From the NCBI GenBank assembly GCA_037576215.1, contig JBANDB010000005.1:682001-746000 (forward strand): a stretch of DNA of 64,000 bases, given 5' to 3'. Shown piece after piece: positions 42,971 to 53,572 of the stretch; the stretch's first letter is position 1; every line of letters starts with the position of its first letter. The notes under the pieces are model-generated. The model was not told the origin of the DNA and ran no database searches. It saw only the letters and a program-made list of their open reading frames with translations. The stretch is from Armillaria gallica (taxonomy: Eukaryota > Basidiomycota > Agaricomycetes > Agaricales > Physalacriaceae). The position numbers and the translations under genes were made by a program.

Positions 42971-45900
42971 CATAAACAGAGATTGAAAGACCAGTTGAGG
43001 AGGAAATCTGGTCTGTTGCATTGTCACTATGCATCAAGTTAGGCGGCATGGTCAGTGCAAGTTTATGCGACTCAAGTATGGGCAACTGATCTTGTGTATT
43101 GTAAGTTGATGGTGGGGAGCTGGGGATAGAGATCTGCAGTTGAATTCCTTCCATCCCTTATAGGTGATCAAGGGCATATGAATTAATGAAAGCAGAAAGC
43201 ACCATAAGAAAATCACATAGGAGATGTGACTGATGGAAAATTGTGCAGAATACTGTCTGACGGTCGTAATTGACATGCGGATTATCTCCAAAGGATTCTG
43301 AAAATAAAGAAGCACTGACTTGGGAAGTGTGATCTGCCAGGAATACTGCAACTATTGAATGAATGTAAATGAATCACATCCAGTCTATGGTCACCACTAA
43401 CAGCACTCTGAAATTAAATCAGCACCAGGAGATTTATAGCAATAAACGCCATCAAGGTATGTGGCGTTTTATAATGGACAAGTGGTCAGAGGCGTGCATC
43501 AAATGCTACCAATGCACACCTGAGGTCCAGAGTGAGCCTATTCAAGGTTCATGCACCCTGTCATCCTGGGTCCACTATTACATTCTAGCAAGCATACATC
43601 AAACTCTATGTCTTTCCGATAAGATTGTTCAGCGTCCTCGGCTTTGAGGTTACTGTCCTATTTTAATTAGTTCAAATAGCTGGTGACGCATGACACTCTG
43701 CGACCTGTTTGAGGACAGTGACATTCAGACAAAATCTGAATCAGTGGTAGTGATGCTTAATATTTTTGAACAGCAAATTAGCTGTAAATGTGCCCAGAGA
43801 AGAACATTTTATAATTTAAATACCATTTTGGCCAAAAAGTATTAAAAATCAGACATGTTTTTTGTTCATGATCCCTAAACCTTTCAGATTGGGCTTGCTG
43901 TGACCTGTGGTGAGAGGTCATTTTCCAAATACGAATGACCCCTTTGAGACATGTGACATTCGAATTGACTTGAATAGAACAGTATTATATCTCATATGCA
44001 TTGTCTTCCCTTACGTGCTGGACAGACTTTTCTATAGTCCATTTCTGGGGCAGTCCAGTGTGTTGTAGCATCCTAATCTTGAGTACTTTAACTACTGCCT
44101 CTTCATTGGATATCAGCTTTCATAATCTGCAGCTGGCTAATCCTGAAATGTGCATCTAGTATAGCTGTGAACAAAATGTATTATCGATCGGGTTGATGTC
44201 ACAACCTGATACCATTATCATTGCCTGTCATCCATATTGTGGGTCACAGTTGAGCAGGATTTCTAAGAGCACGTGAAAATCTTATTACTTTTGCATGCCT
44301 GCCATAGTCTTAGGTGGCTATTTATTTCATGATATGTGCAAGAATCTTCTCTGAAAGACATAGAGTTTGATGTATGCTTGCTAGAATGTAATAGTGGACC
44401 CAGGATGACAGGGTGCATGAACCTTGAATAGGCTCACTCTGGACCTCAGGTGTGCATTGGTAGCATTTGATGCACGCCTCTGACCACTTGTCCATTATAA
44501 AACGCCACATACCTTGATGGCGTTTATTGCTATAAATCTCCTGGTGCTGATTTAATTTCAGAGTGCTGTTAGTGGTGACCATAGACTGGATGTGATTCAT
44601 TTACATTCATTCAATAGTTGCAGTATTCCTGGCAGATCACACTTCCCAAGTCAGTGCTTCTTTATTTTCAGAATCCTTTGGAGATAATCCGCATGTCAAT
44701 TACGACCGTCAGACAGTATTCTGCACAATTTTCCATCAGTCACATCTCCTATGTGATTTTCTTATGGTGCTTTCTGCTTTCATTAATTCATATGCCCTTG
44801 ATCACCTATAAGGGATGGAAGGAATTCAACTGCAGATCTCTATCCCCAGCTCCCCACCATCAACTTACAATACACAAGATCAGTTGCCCATACTTGAGTC
44901 GCATAAACTTGCACTGACCATGCCGCCTAACTTGATGCATAGTGACAATGCAACAGACCAGATTTCCTCCTCAACTGGTCTTTCAATCTCTGTTTATGAT
45001 GTCTACATCAGACATTATGCCAATCTCTGGATGGGGTACTCTTTCTCTCAACGATGGCAAAGATGAAATTCACAAGAACATTTTTAGTATTCTTCGCTCT
45101 ACCTTGACACCTTGGAAGGACATTGATCTTGTTCCAAGATCTGCCGAGGAGTTGAGTGTGATGAATGTCCTGCAAGAGGTATCAAGGAATTCACAATAAA
45201 CACAGATGCTTGCTGATGATGCTACAGGAACTAGATCTGACTGATTCCAGAGAACCGCATTTCACTGTGTGCTTTAAATGTATGCGTGCATTAAGTAAGG
45301 CAAGGGATATATATCCAGAGCCCTTGATGATCTGCAAAACGATTGAAATTCACAAGGACCCGAAGAACAGTTGGCCAGTGGTATTTTATAATGGAGATTC
45401 ATCAGTTAGTAATCATCTTCAAACGGTCTGAATTCATTACTGATTATTTCTGTAGGACATTTATAAAGGAATCATGGATGGGAAGCAAGTCTGTATCAAA
45501 GCAGGCCTTCTTGAAGGTGAGTCTGATTTCAATGTCACTGGCCATATCTGAGAGGTCTCTGTCTCAAATAATGTGCCATGAGGCTATTGCATGGAAACAA
45601 CTCAGCCACAAGAATATTCTTCCTTTCATCGGTGTTGACACCATAACCATACTAGGGACACTGTCTCTTATATCTCCTTGGATGGAGAATGGTAATGTCC
45701 ATCAGTATTTGGAGAAGCATCCTAAAAAGGACTGCCTTACAATGGCATGTTTCTCTTAATTGTGTGTACAATTGCATCCTCATAATTGTTCATCATAGAT
45801 TTGTCAAATCGCTTCAGTGATCGGATTTATTCATGGCTTTGATCCCCAAATTATTCATGGCAATATACGTGGGGTATGTAAACAACTCCACAGGTCATGA

Positions 45901-46169
45901 AATATGTGAACTGAAATTTATAGAACAACATCATTGTCAATGATGATGGTCACTGCTGTTTAGCCAACTTCAGAGTCTCAATCATTGTCAGTACAAATCT
46001 TCCTTTGAACACCCACATGGGGCACAATTCACCATGGTGGTTGTCTCCCAAATTACAGATGTATGATCTGATGAATTATGATCATGACCATCTACCAGGC
46101 AGAGATATTTATGCATTTGGATGCACAATTATTGAGGTATGTGAGTCTTATATCGATGAATATGCAGGG
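41800..46169. repeat. Core inverted repeat of palindrome 2
   Basis: Arms 41800-43620 and 44349-46169 (1,821 bp each; coordinates sum to 87969) appear identical, including whole translated frames. The 728-bp centre is 43621-44348. Beyond the arms the two sides are still homologous but diverged (kinase exon 7, spacer, cyclophilin, TLDc), so the whole 37-48.4 kb region is one inverted duplication with a homogenised core. Confidence 0.92.
43653..43982. mobile_element. Tc1-type MITE in the palindrome 2 centre
   Basis: 330 bp. Ends CTGTCCTATTTTAATTAG and, reversed, CTGTTCTATTCAAGTC. TA on both sides (43651-43652, 43983-43984). Same family as 29151-30217, sharing CAAGTCAA, GTCACA and TTTGGAAAAT blocks. 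Non-coding. Confidence 0.8.
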
Positions 46170-46395
46170 AGTCATTCAGTGACCACAGATTTACACTAAC
46201 AATGTTCCCTATGCCCATGTCAAACTCGAGAGTGCTGTGCAAGACATCATATGCAACAAGGAACTTGCTTATCCATGATCTCCTGAAATCTCTTCTGATC
46301 GCCTTTGGCAGCTCATACAGGAATGCATGGCATATGAGCCAGCGCTTCATCACAACACAGCTTACTCTAAGGAGGCCTTACTGGCTGACATGTAA
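44999..46395 (+). pseudogene. TKL-type kinase F pseudogene
   Basis: Mirror copy of kinase E with the same lesions (HGNIRG, NFR in place of DFG, shortened exon 3). The terminal exon is different and more degraded: NVPYAHVKLESAVQ... with an in-frame stop, then SSDRLWQLIQECMAYEP and LLADM before TAA at 46393. The upstream 44349-44998 region matches the kinase promoter region at 22.2-23.1 kb. Confidence 0.8.
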
Positions 46396-46859
46396 AGGAG
46401 AGACATGTATTTATTATCACCAGAGAATGTGTAATTGGTATTGTCGTATTTATGAGAATCTGCATTTCACCCCTATGATGAACGTCTCGACTAAGAAATC
46501 ATTGATAAGATTGATTGCAATCTGAAGACATAGCAGGAAGATGGATAATACACAGTACAATGTGGTTATTTCAGCTTCATAACCTCACATTTCAAATAGA
46601 TATGCTGATCGAGTAATGCTCCAAAAACGAGAATGCACTGCTAGTCTGAACTGAAGTACTGCTCTGTGACAGCAAGGGGCTGCCATCCCCACAGTGTTCA
46701 GCATGGAGTCATAAAATCAGGATTAACATGGTGCTACATAACAGAGTGTAGGTATCAGGACATATATGACCAGGAGTGTTTTTTTGACAAGGCTTGGGTG
46801 TCAGAACTAAGGTTTGACCTAGTGAATATTTAATGTAGCTGAAATGACATTCAACATGC
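46396..46859. other. Cassette spacer right of kinase F
   Basis: Decayed inverted version of the spacer at 5331-5739/9616-10041 (GTTCAGCATGGAGTCA..AAATCAGG, CTACATAACAGAGTG). No gene. Confidence 0.5.
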
Positions 46860-48300
46860 ACTGTAGCTTTCCACCACACCTGAAGATGCAATAATAGTTG
46901 CCACTTGGCATTCTTTTTGATCTCCTTCACAATATCAAAGCATTTAATAACCTATCCAAAATTGACATGGCATGCATCCAACTAATGGTCAATCTATGTA
47001 AGCAGCAAATGTTAACAAAGGTGATTTGACTGACCTAGGAGGTTTTGACAGCAGCAACAAAGGACCTTGTGGATGCTTAGAAACAATGCAGAAGGCTGGA
47101 CTAGTAATCACAGACCTAGTAGCCATTCATATAGGCACCAGTGTTTGCCATAGAGACAAGGTCAGATTTTGTGTGCTTCAACTCAAAGCTCTTGTCTACA
47201 CTCTCAATAAGAGCCTGTGGGCTACATGACATCAAAACAGTAAACGGCGCACCTTTAAACTACTCCCTGTATATCAACTTGCCACAGGTACCACTATGCA
47301 CTGTGAAGTAGCCACCTTGGATCATGAACTGCAGGATGCCAAGCATGAGAAGGACACCCCTGGAGAAAGGCAAGTTGACTCATGCCAGGAATGATGTGAT
47401 GGAAACCAATTGCAGCATATTGAAAGCCATGATATCCAGTTGAAAGCTCCGTGGAATTCTAATCTGTCTTAATGACAACATCGTTGTACAGCTTGAAGAC
47501 ATCTCCTTCAGGTGTCGGACTGATAGAAATGTCAAACTTGGCCCTATGCTGCCCAATCATATGCAGGTTACTCATGACAATGTTTTCTGTAAGAGATAAG
47601 ATTGATTGCTCCCTGTTGTTTTGTAGACCAAGTGCTTGTGGTTGGAATACTGCCATCGGAAGCTAAAAACAATGAGCATAACCTCAGAATGAAGGAAGGA
47701 AACATAAAAATCTCCGCTACCATAGTAACCCCTTCCCCTGCTCTGCTGTACTCCATCTGCTACAAATGCACAAAACATGGTGTTCGCCATCACCCTTCGC
47801 AACGATGAGGGCACAAGTAGTCTTGGTCTGCTCAGAGCATGAATAGAGTGTATTGGGCTGATACTGTACTGGTCCAGAGAGTTGTGGAGCATCCATGTAT
47901 GGGGTAAATACAAGAGAGCAGGGAGGTGTAACCGAGTCTGCATACAGTCAGATTCATGTCATTTTAGGGAGCGATGTACTCACCAAATATGCTAGTGCTG
48001 ATTCTCCTTATCTGCTAGTTCTGTCTCCAAATCCTGCAGGGATCCTTCATTCGAGCTGAAGAACACCCCAGGACACCCACTTGGAGAGATGTACACCACA
48101 GACAAAATCACTGTGTGACTTTTTGACTGGGATGACTGAGTGTGGATGTGGTGGGTCAAAGAGAGAATCAAGACTAGTGGGTCTTGGGAGGGTGGGATTG
48201 ACTCCAATGTGCCAAATTCTGCATCTGGGGAATGGGGCACTTCGAACTGAGGGGGTGGAGGTGCGATGTTGGTGTGAGAGGATTGAATATATCAAGGTGC
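46860..48300 (-). pseudogene. TLDc (OXR1-like)-cyclophilin pseudogene, copy 6 (most complete)
   Basis: Minus strand, in order: OXR1-type lead-in with HPHSVIPVK and DLETELADKEN (48.0-48.25 kb); the classic TLDc start TWMLHNSLDQYSISPIHSIH (about 47.88 kb); the core RGRGYYGSGD.YVSF; then, without the TLDc end, cyclophilin KFDISISPTPEGDVFKLYND (about 47.47-47.55 kb), an FHHIIPG-like stretch, GGYFTVHSGTCGK (about 47.31 kb), SFELKHTKSDLVSMANTGAY (about 47.1-47.2 kb) and the C-terminal FDIVKEIKK (about 46.93 kb). Intron remnants lie between blocks. Because both domains are nearly complete apart from the missing TLDc end, this copy best shows the composite layout. It is frameshifted. Confidence 0.75.
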
Positions 48301-49419
48301 ATTCTCTTGTGTCTTATGAGGAGATGTGCACATCATCGATAATCCTGAGCCAGCACGAGACACTGAAGAGTTAATTGACAGATTTGCCACCTCCCACTCC
48401 TCAGGCATAATAAATAAACATCTCTATTAGAATTTGTTGAAAATGGACTCACCCTTGCTTTGATGGTCCAATAATGGAACCCTTCCCTTCCAGTGAGGAG
48501 CTAGGGTTACTCTCAGAAATCCCAGAAAAGATCTCAGTCCTCGTATTTTCAGTTATGCAAGTCTTGTAGCCTTGGTGGAAGCAGTGCTAGGGTCGAAGGT
48601 AAAGAAGCCTATATACTCTTGTTTGCTCTGATCACCACACAAAATCCAGATCTCGGGCCAAGTTGTCTGCCCATTCCTGCCTCAACTCTCGTTAAATCCT
48701 AGCTTGTTCTTCTCATCAAAATTAGGTCAACAGGTCTCCATCAGGTATGACCAAGATATGAAACATTCCGACCAACTCTGTCCATAGGGTGAAGATATGT
48801 CTGACTTCAGGAACAAGATATTACACAGGTGGATGCATTTCTAGTCCAAATGCCATGGATATATCCATACAGCTCTAGCCCTACAGCCTGGATAGTAACC
48901 ATGGTTAAAATAGCACCACTTACAGTAGCAATTACTGCTAAAAGGCCACCCAATACAGGTGATTTTGCCTTAAATCCTGATATTTCCTCAGAAGCCAATT
49001 GAGAAAAAAAAATCAGACTGGCAAGGCTTAGTCAGCCACTGTCACATCCAAATTTGGCCACATGGGCCAAAAATATAGGTACTGATATTCTGGCTCTAGT
49101 GCTCACTGTATAGCCATGTAAAAATAGGATACATGAGAAAAAATATAAATAAATGATTTAGTACATCTATCCTGACAATGCGCCCACAACATTAGATGGA
49201 TTGAATGTGTCAGGATTGGATGATGTTCAATGGCACCACTCAAAATTTCAGCTCAAAAACTTGCACCTTGTTATAATTGAACCAAGAGCACCTAAACCAA
49301 ATTATACAAGCTTAACCATTAGACTAAGGAGGCATATATATTTGGCAGATTAGGGCATATAATAGTGCCTACAAACATGACAATATAAGCAAAAAAAATG
49401 CCCACCATTCTGCAGCATG
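48301..49419. other. CpG-poor DNA without recognised genes
   Basis: Only short frames. The first part may be the 5' end of TLDc copy 6 (exon/intron-like) but nothing is recognisable. Contains CATGGATATATCCAT near 48847, a motif repeated around 51.85 kb. Confidence 0.4.
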
Positions 49420-50700
49420 TAGAAGGGCATTGATGAGCCTGGAGGCAGCAGGCATGGCATTGTCGGCGAGGTATGGACCCTGCTCAATGGAATAAGTGGT
49501 CGTTAGATGGCAGGTGAAGGCATTGTGCTTGTGCAATGCAAAACAAGTGGGGAATGAGGGCCAACAGCGATTCTACAGCGATTCTGTGGTTGTAGAGGGA
49601 AAGGGTGTGTGTCATTCAATGGCCTGTAGTTGAGAATGAAGCTGGTGAGGCCATTGTGTGATGGGATGCATTGTAGCAGGTGGTATGTGCCAAACATGAC
49701 AGATATTGGGTTGGGGGGCAGGCAGGCAGCAACAACGGCCTTGGAGGAATGAATATGCCACATAGTCATGTTTCCTCATTTAAAGAATGGGAGATGCATG
49801 ACTTTGAGGTCAATATGTGGCTTGGCTGGGGAGGGACAGCCCGATCTTGCACCAGGGTGGGGTGGGCAGTGATGGGCATCCAGGTGATCATCTAGCCATA
49901 ATTTTGGGCACATTCAGTGGCCCTCCATTCATAAATCAAAGCCCAAAAGGGTGCATTCACCATGGCCATCATTGTCTGTCAGAGATCTGATCTTCCTCCT
50001 GCCATCCTGCTCATACCTTCCTGCTCATTCCCATATTCCAGCATCAATATCCAGGCTTGATAGCTCTGGCCCTCACCCACCCATGGCACTACTTGACACT
50101 TGAAGCACTCTGCCTCGCCTGTTGTTGTTGTTGTTGTTGTTGTCTAATTCATTGTCATTGTCCGTGGTGCCCTTCTGATTAATCCTCCCATCCTGCTTGC
50201 AGATGGTGACAGATTTCCCATCACTTGGTTCATGTGCAGTCATCGAGGTGTTGTCCAGCAGTGAGCAAATGTGATTGATGCTGATGTCTATATAGGAGGA
50301 CCTAGGTCAGTTGGGATGGGGATGGGGAGTGTATTTGTGGTGTTGGCAGGCATCACTGGAGGCTGGTGTCATCCTCATCGATATTGGTGACCATCTTGTT
50401 TGGTATATGGGGTTATGTAAGGTGCTGCCTTGTTGGAGGGCTTACACATGTGGGCTGAGAGTGGATAGTCACTATCCAGGGCTCTTGGGCCACCGGATGT
50501 GAAAAATGAACCTAAAAAGATAAATAAGTAAAAGAATAATCAATACATACCATTTTATCCCCACGAGAGGCCTGTTGAGCAAGCAAACAGGCATCATGGT
50601 GGTTGAGGGTGGTGGTGAAAAGCTAACAAAGAAGTGGTACAGTCACTTGATCGCTGCTCGGTCAGTTGGACTGTAGCAATCGTGTGAATGGAATGCAGAC
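49420..50700 (-). pseudogene. Decayed element shared with 16.4-17.9 kb
   Basis: Inverted homologue of 16360-17920 with the same intron-like junction (minus strand GTATGTATTGATTATTC...CTTTTTAG) followed by the conserved CCCAAGAGCCCTGG and TGTGTAAGCCCTCC blocks. Both copies are CpG-poor. The product is not recognised; the pairing itself is the evidence for a real ancestral gene or element. Confidence 0.45.
50121..50142. repeat. (GTT)n microsatellite
   Basis: About seven uninterrupted GTT units. It lies within the decayed element. Confidence 0.95.
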
Positions 50701-53300
50701 TCAGGATTCATCCCCTACTCAAAATAACCACTCTGAGGGCACAAAAATCTGTGAAACATTCAACTATCACTAGATATTATATATTTATATACATTTTAGA
50801 GTATTGGAATACATGGGGCCTTATATAATGGCAATTTAATGGGAATTTCTTCGATTTCCATACTTTTTGAATATTCTATCCCCTTCAGACACCACCATGT
50901 CATCTCAAACATGAAAGGGTAGTTAAATATTCAATGTTATATATGACACAGTTTAACTAACCCTCCTGATTCAGCCCGATCCACAAATCTGTGCACATAT
51001 TGAATGTACAAGTCTTCAAATGCACCTAGTGTACATTCATTAGTAGTTCTTTATTGACCTCATCTACTGACTTTAATTAAATATGGGTATTATAGGATAG
51101 ATACTGCACTGTAAGTTATGATAATTGAATAGTATTTAAATCTACTATACATGAACACTTCTAGATAGTTTCTTCTGCTTCTCAACAAGTCATCAACTCA
51201 TACTGAAGCCATTTGTATGTGGAATTCGGAATTGGTCCAAGTCTCTGCTTCTCTGGCAAAGTCCGAAACTTATCAAAATTGTGTTTCTGTCCCTAAACTA
51301 CAGATTCACAATACTAAATACACTTGTGGAAATAACTATTTGACCTGTGGATGAATTTTAAAATGAAAGTGAGCCTATCACTGCAAGAAATAAGCTAAAT
51401 TTCAGTAGCAAGTTTTCAAAAATTTCCTAGTTGCCAGATTAAGAATGGTATAGTCCCACAATAAGTACATCCTGGCTCACCCCAATGCATCCACCCAAAA
51501 TAAGTGGTGTGCATGCAGGAAGAGCCTGTAGAAGCAATCAAAAAAAAGAAATTTTGGGCCCATACAATTTTTTTCAGGCCCAAATAATCAGTGGGAGGGT
51601 GGAAAATGCAGTGCCACCTATGTCAGAGCCATGTCAGACATTTTGGGCTGTGGCAGTGTCCTGGATGCATTATGTAAGCTAATTACAATAAAAATTATTT
51701 CCCCAGCCATGCCCAATTATTGATGCCTAGATTTAATAGCTATGGCTGCCCAAATGGGTACCAAATGAGCTCCAAATGCTGCCTAGAAAAGCAATTTTAG
51801 CTGCCTTTTGGCTCCATGGATAATATCCATGCTGTAGGCTACAGGTCAATGGATATATCCATGACCTGTAGGGCTAAATTTACAGCTATGCCTGAATATT
51901 AAGGATGTGCACCATGCCGTTATGGCTACAGCTGTAAGGTCAATGGATGCTTATAGATATGGTACACCTGTAGCCATATGGGACATGCTACACTAGAGGA
52001 CCTTCCAGTATGTACAGGTTTAAATATGGTCATAATGGCCATCTTATGGATGTAGAGACAACAGTAGAATGCAAAATACTTCATAAACTATCAATATAGT
52101 CATTGATGAGCCTTAGACTTCCATGGCAATGGCAACACCCAAAACTCAGAGAGAGCTTAGGCAATTAATGTAGCAACACAGCAATCAAGGCAATGTGTGT
52201 GTGAGTGGTTCAGTGCACCTCTGTGTGGTCAATTCCTCAATAACACAAGATACACTGCGACTTTTCAGTCAGTGAAGTAGTACTCTTGGTCAAGGAGTAC
52301 TAATAGATGTTGGCTGTAAGCTGGGAAGGATCTCGATAAATGAGATGGGATGGAATCTGGTATGACTTGAATACCAAGAAACCATGATAGAAACTGTGAA
52401 AATGGTCTAGAGACCATGAAAATGGGTCTAGAAATTGTGGCAATGCGCTAGAAATCATAGCAACATGCTAGAAATTGTGGCAATGGACTAGAAGATGTTG
52501 AAATAGCCTAGTAAATGTGGCTTGGGGTGTACCTAATATTGTGAGTCGAAACAATAGCAATAAACGTACAGAGACTGCAAGAAACTGGGAGAAATTGTGG
52601 TAACTGAGGTGCTGAGTGGGGTGCTGTGGCAATAGATGCACGGCAACTCTGAACAATGATGAAGACGAGGGTGATCCTATGGAGCTGAACTGGGCCTACA
52701 TGGAGGCAATACTGAACTGTGCGATGAAAACGATGGCAATGTAGAAGGTGAAAGCGATGAAACAATCCTATGTGGTGAAAGTGAAGCAATGTTGTGGCAT
52801 TAAAAGACAAAAACAAGTTATTGACACAAGATTTCGTGTATTGGTGCAACCACCAACATTTAAAGAGTAAAGCAAGCAGTGAGGGATAACTTGGAGTAAC
52901 TGTAGCTGACTGGTAATGCCATAGCCTCGTCAACTGGGTAAGAACTAGCTCTAAAAATGCAGTATCTACCTAGTTTTTATAATACAAGTATGATTTTATA
53001 AATAGAATATTCTTCAGAGCCTTAGTAAGGCTGTAAGTCTTTGGCTTTTGTAATAGCTGTAGTAAACATATGATATCTGTGGTTCTAAAGTAACAGCAAG
53101 TCCTTGATGTTGCTGTGTATGGATGCGAACTGTGTGGTTTTATTGAGCAATGAGCAGATCATGAGGTGCTGTGTAGCTGCAGATTATTGAGCTGCAGTTG
53201 CCATACTGAGGTGTACACTTGTGGCAACAATAAAGGTATTGGGTGATGGATGGATAAATCCATGAATTCTGAGCGTACAGAGCCTGGAGGCTCATCATTG
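50701..53300. other. CpG-poor DNA, short repeats only
   Basis: No supported gene. 51.82-51.99 kb has repeated, partly palindromic words (CATGGATATATCCATG-type, GGCTACAG(G/C)T). 52.38-52.52 kb has a short tandem repeat (next entry). The rest is AT-rich with scattered stops in all frames. Confidence 0.5.
52383..52515. repeat. About 27-bp degenerate tandem repeat
   Basis: Four to five units built on CTAGAAATTGTGGCAATG: AGAAACTGTGAAAATGGTCT, AGAGACCATGAAAATGGGTC, AGAAATTGTGGCAATGCGCT, AGAAATCATAGCAACATGCT and so on. Degenerate, mostly by transitions. Confidence 0.7.
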
Positions 53301-53572
53301 TACATTAATCATCCTCCCCCAACAAATCTTCTACAGCTGTACATGCAAGATACAACCAATGCTTCACCAGCATTAGCATTCAGATTGTACCTGGCTTCAG
53401 ATTAGCTGGTCACATGGAGATTGCATCCCTACTTGAGGAAAATATACACTCCACCACAATGGCAGATCCTAGAGTGATTTTATTAGAGTGTTCAGTACAC
53501 ATATACTCAAAAACATGTACCTGGTATAGATATTATGTCATGGGCCATGTGGTAAAGATTTCGGAACTGGTT

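Noticed and set aside
52383..52515. CRISPR-like array
   Set aside because: Units are degenerate tandem repeats without constant repeats and unique spacers, and the genome is eukaryotic.
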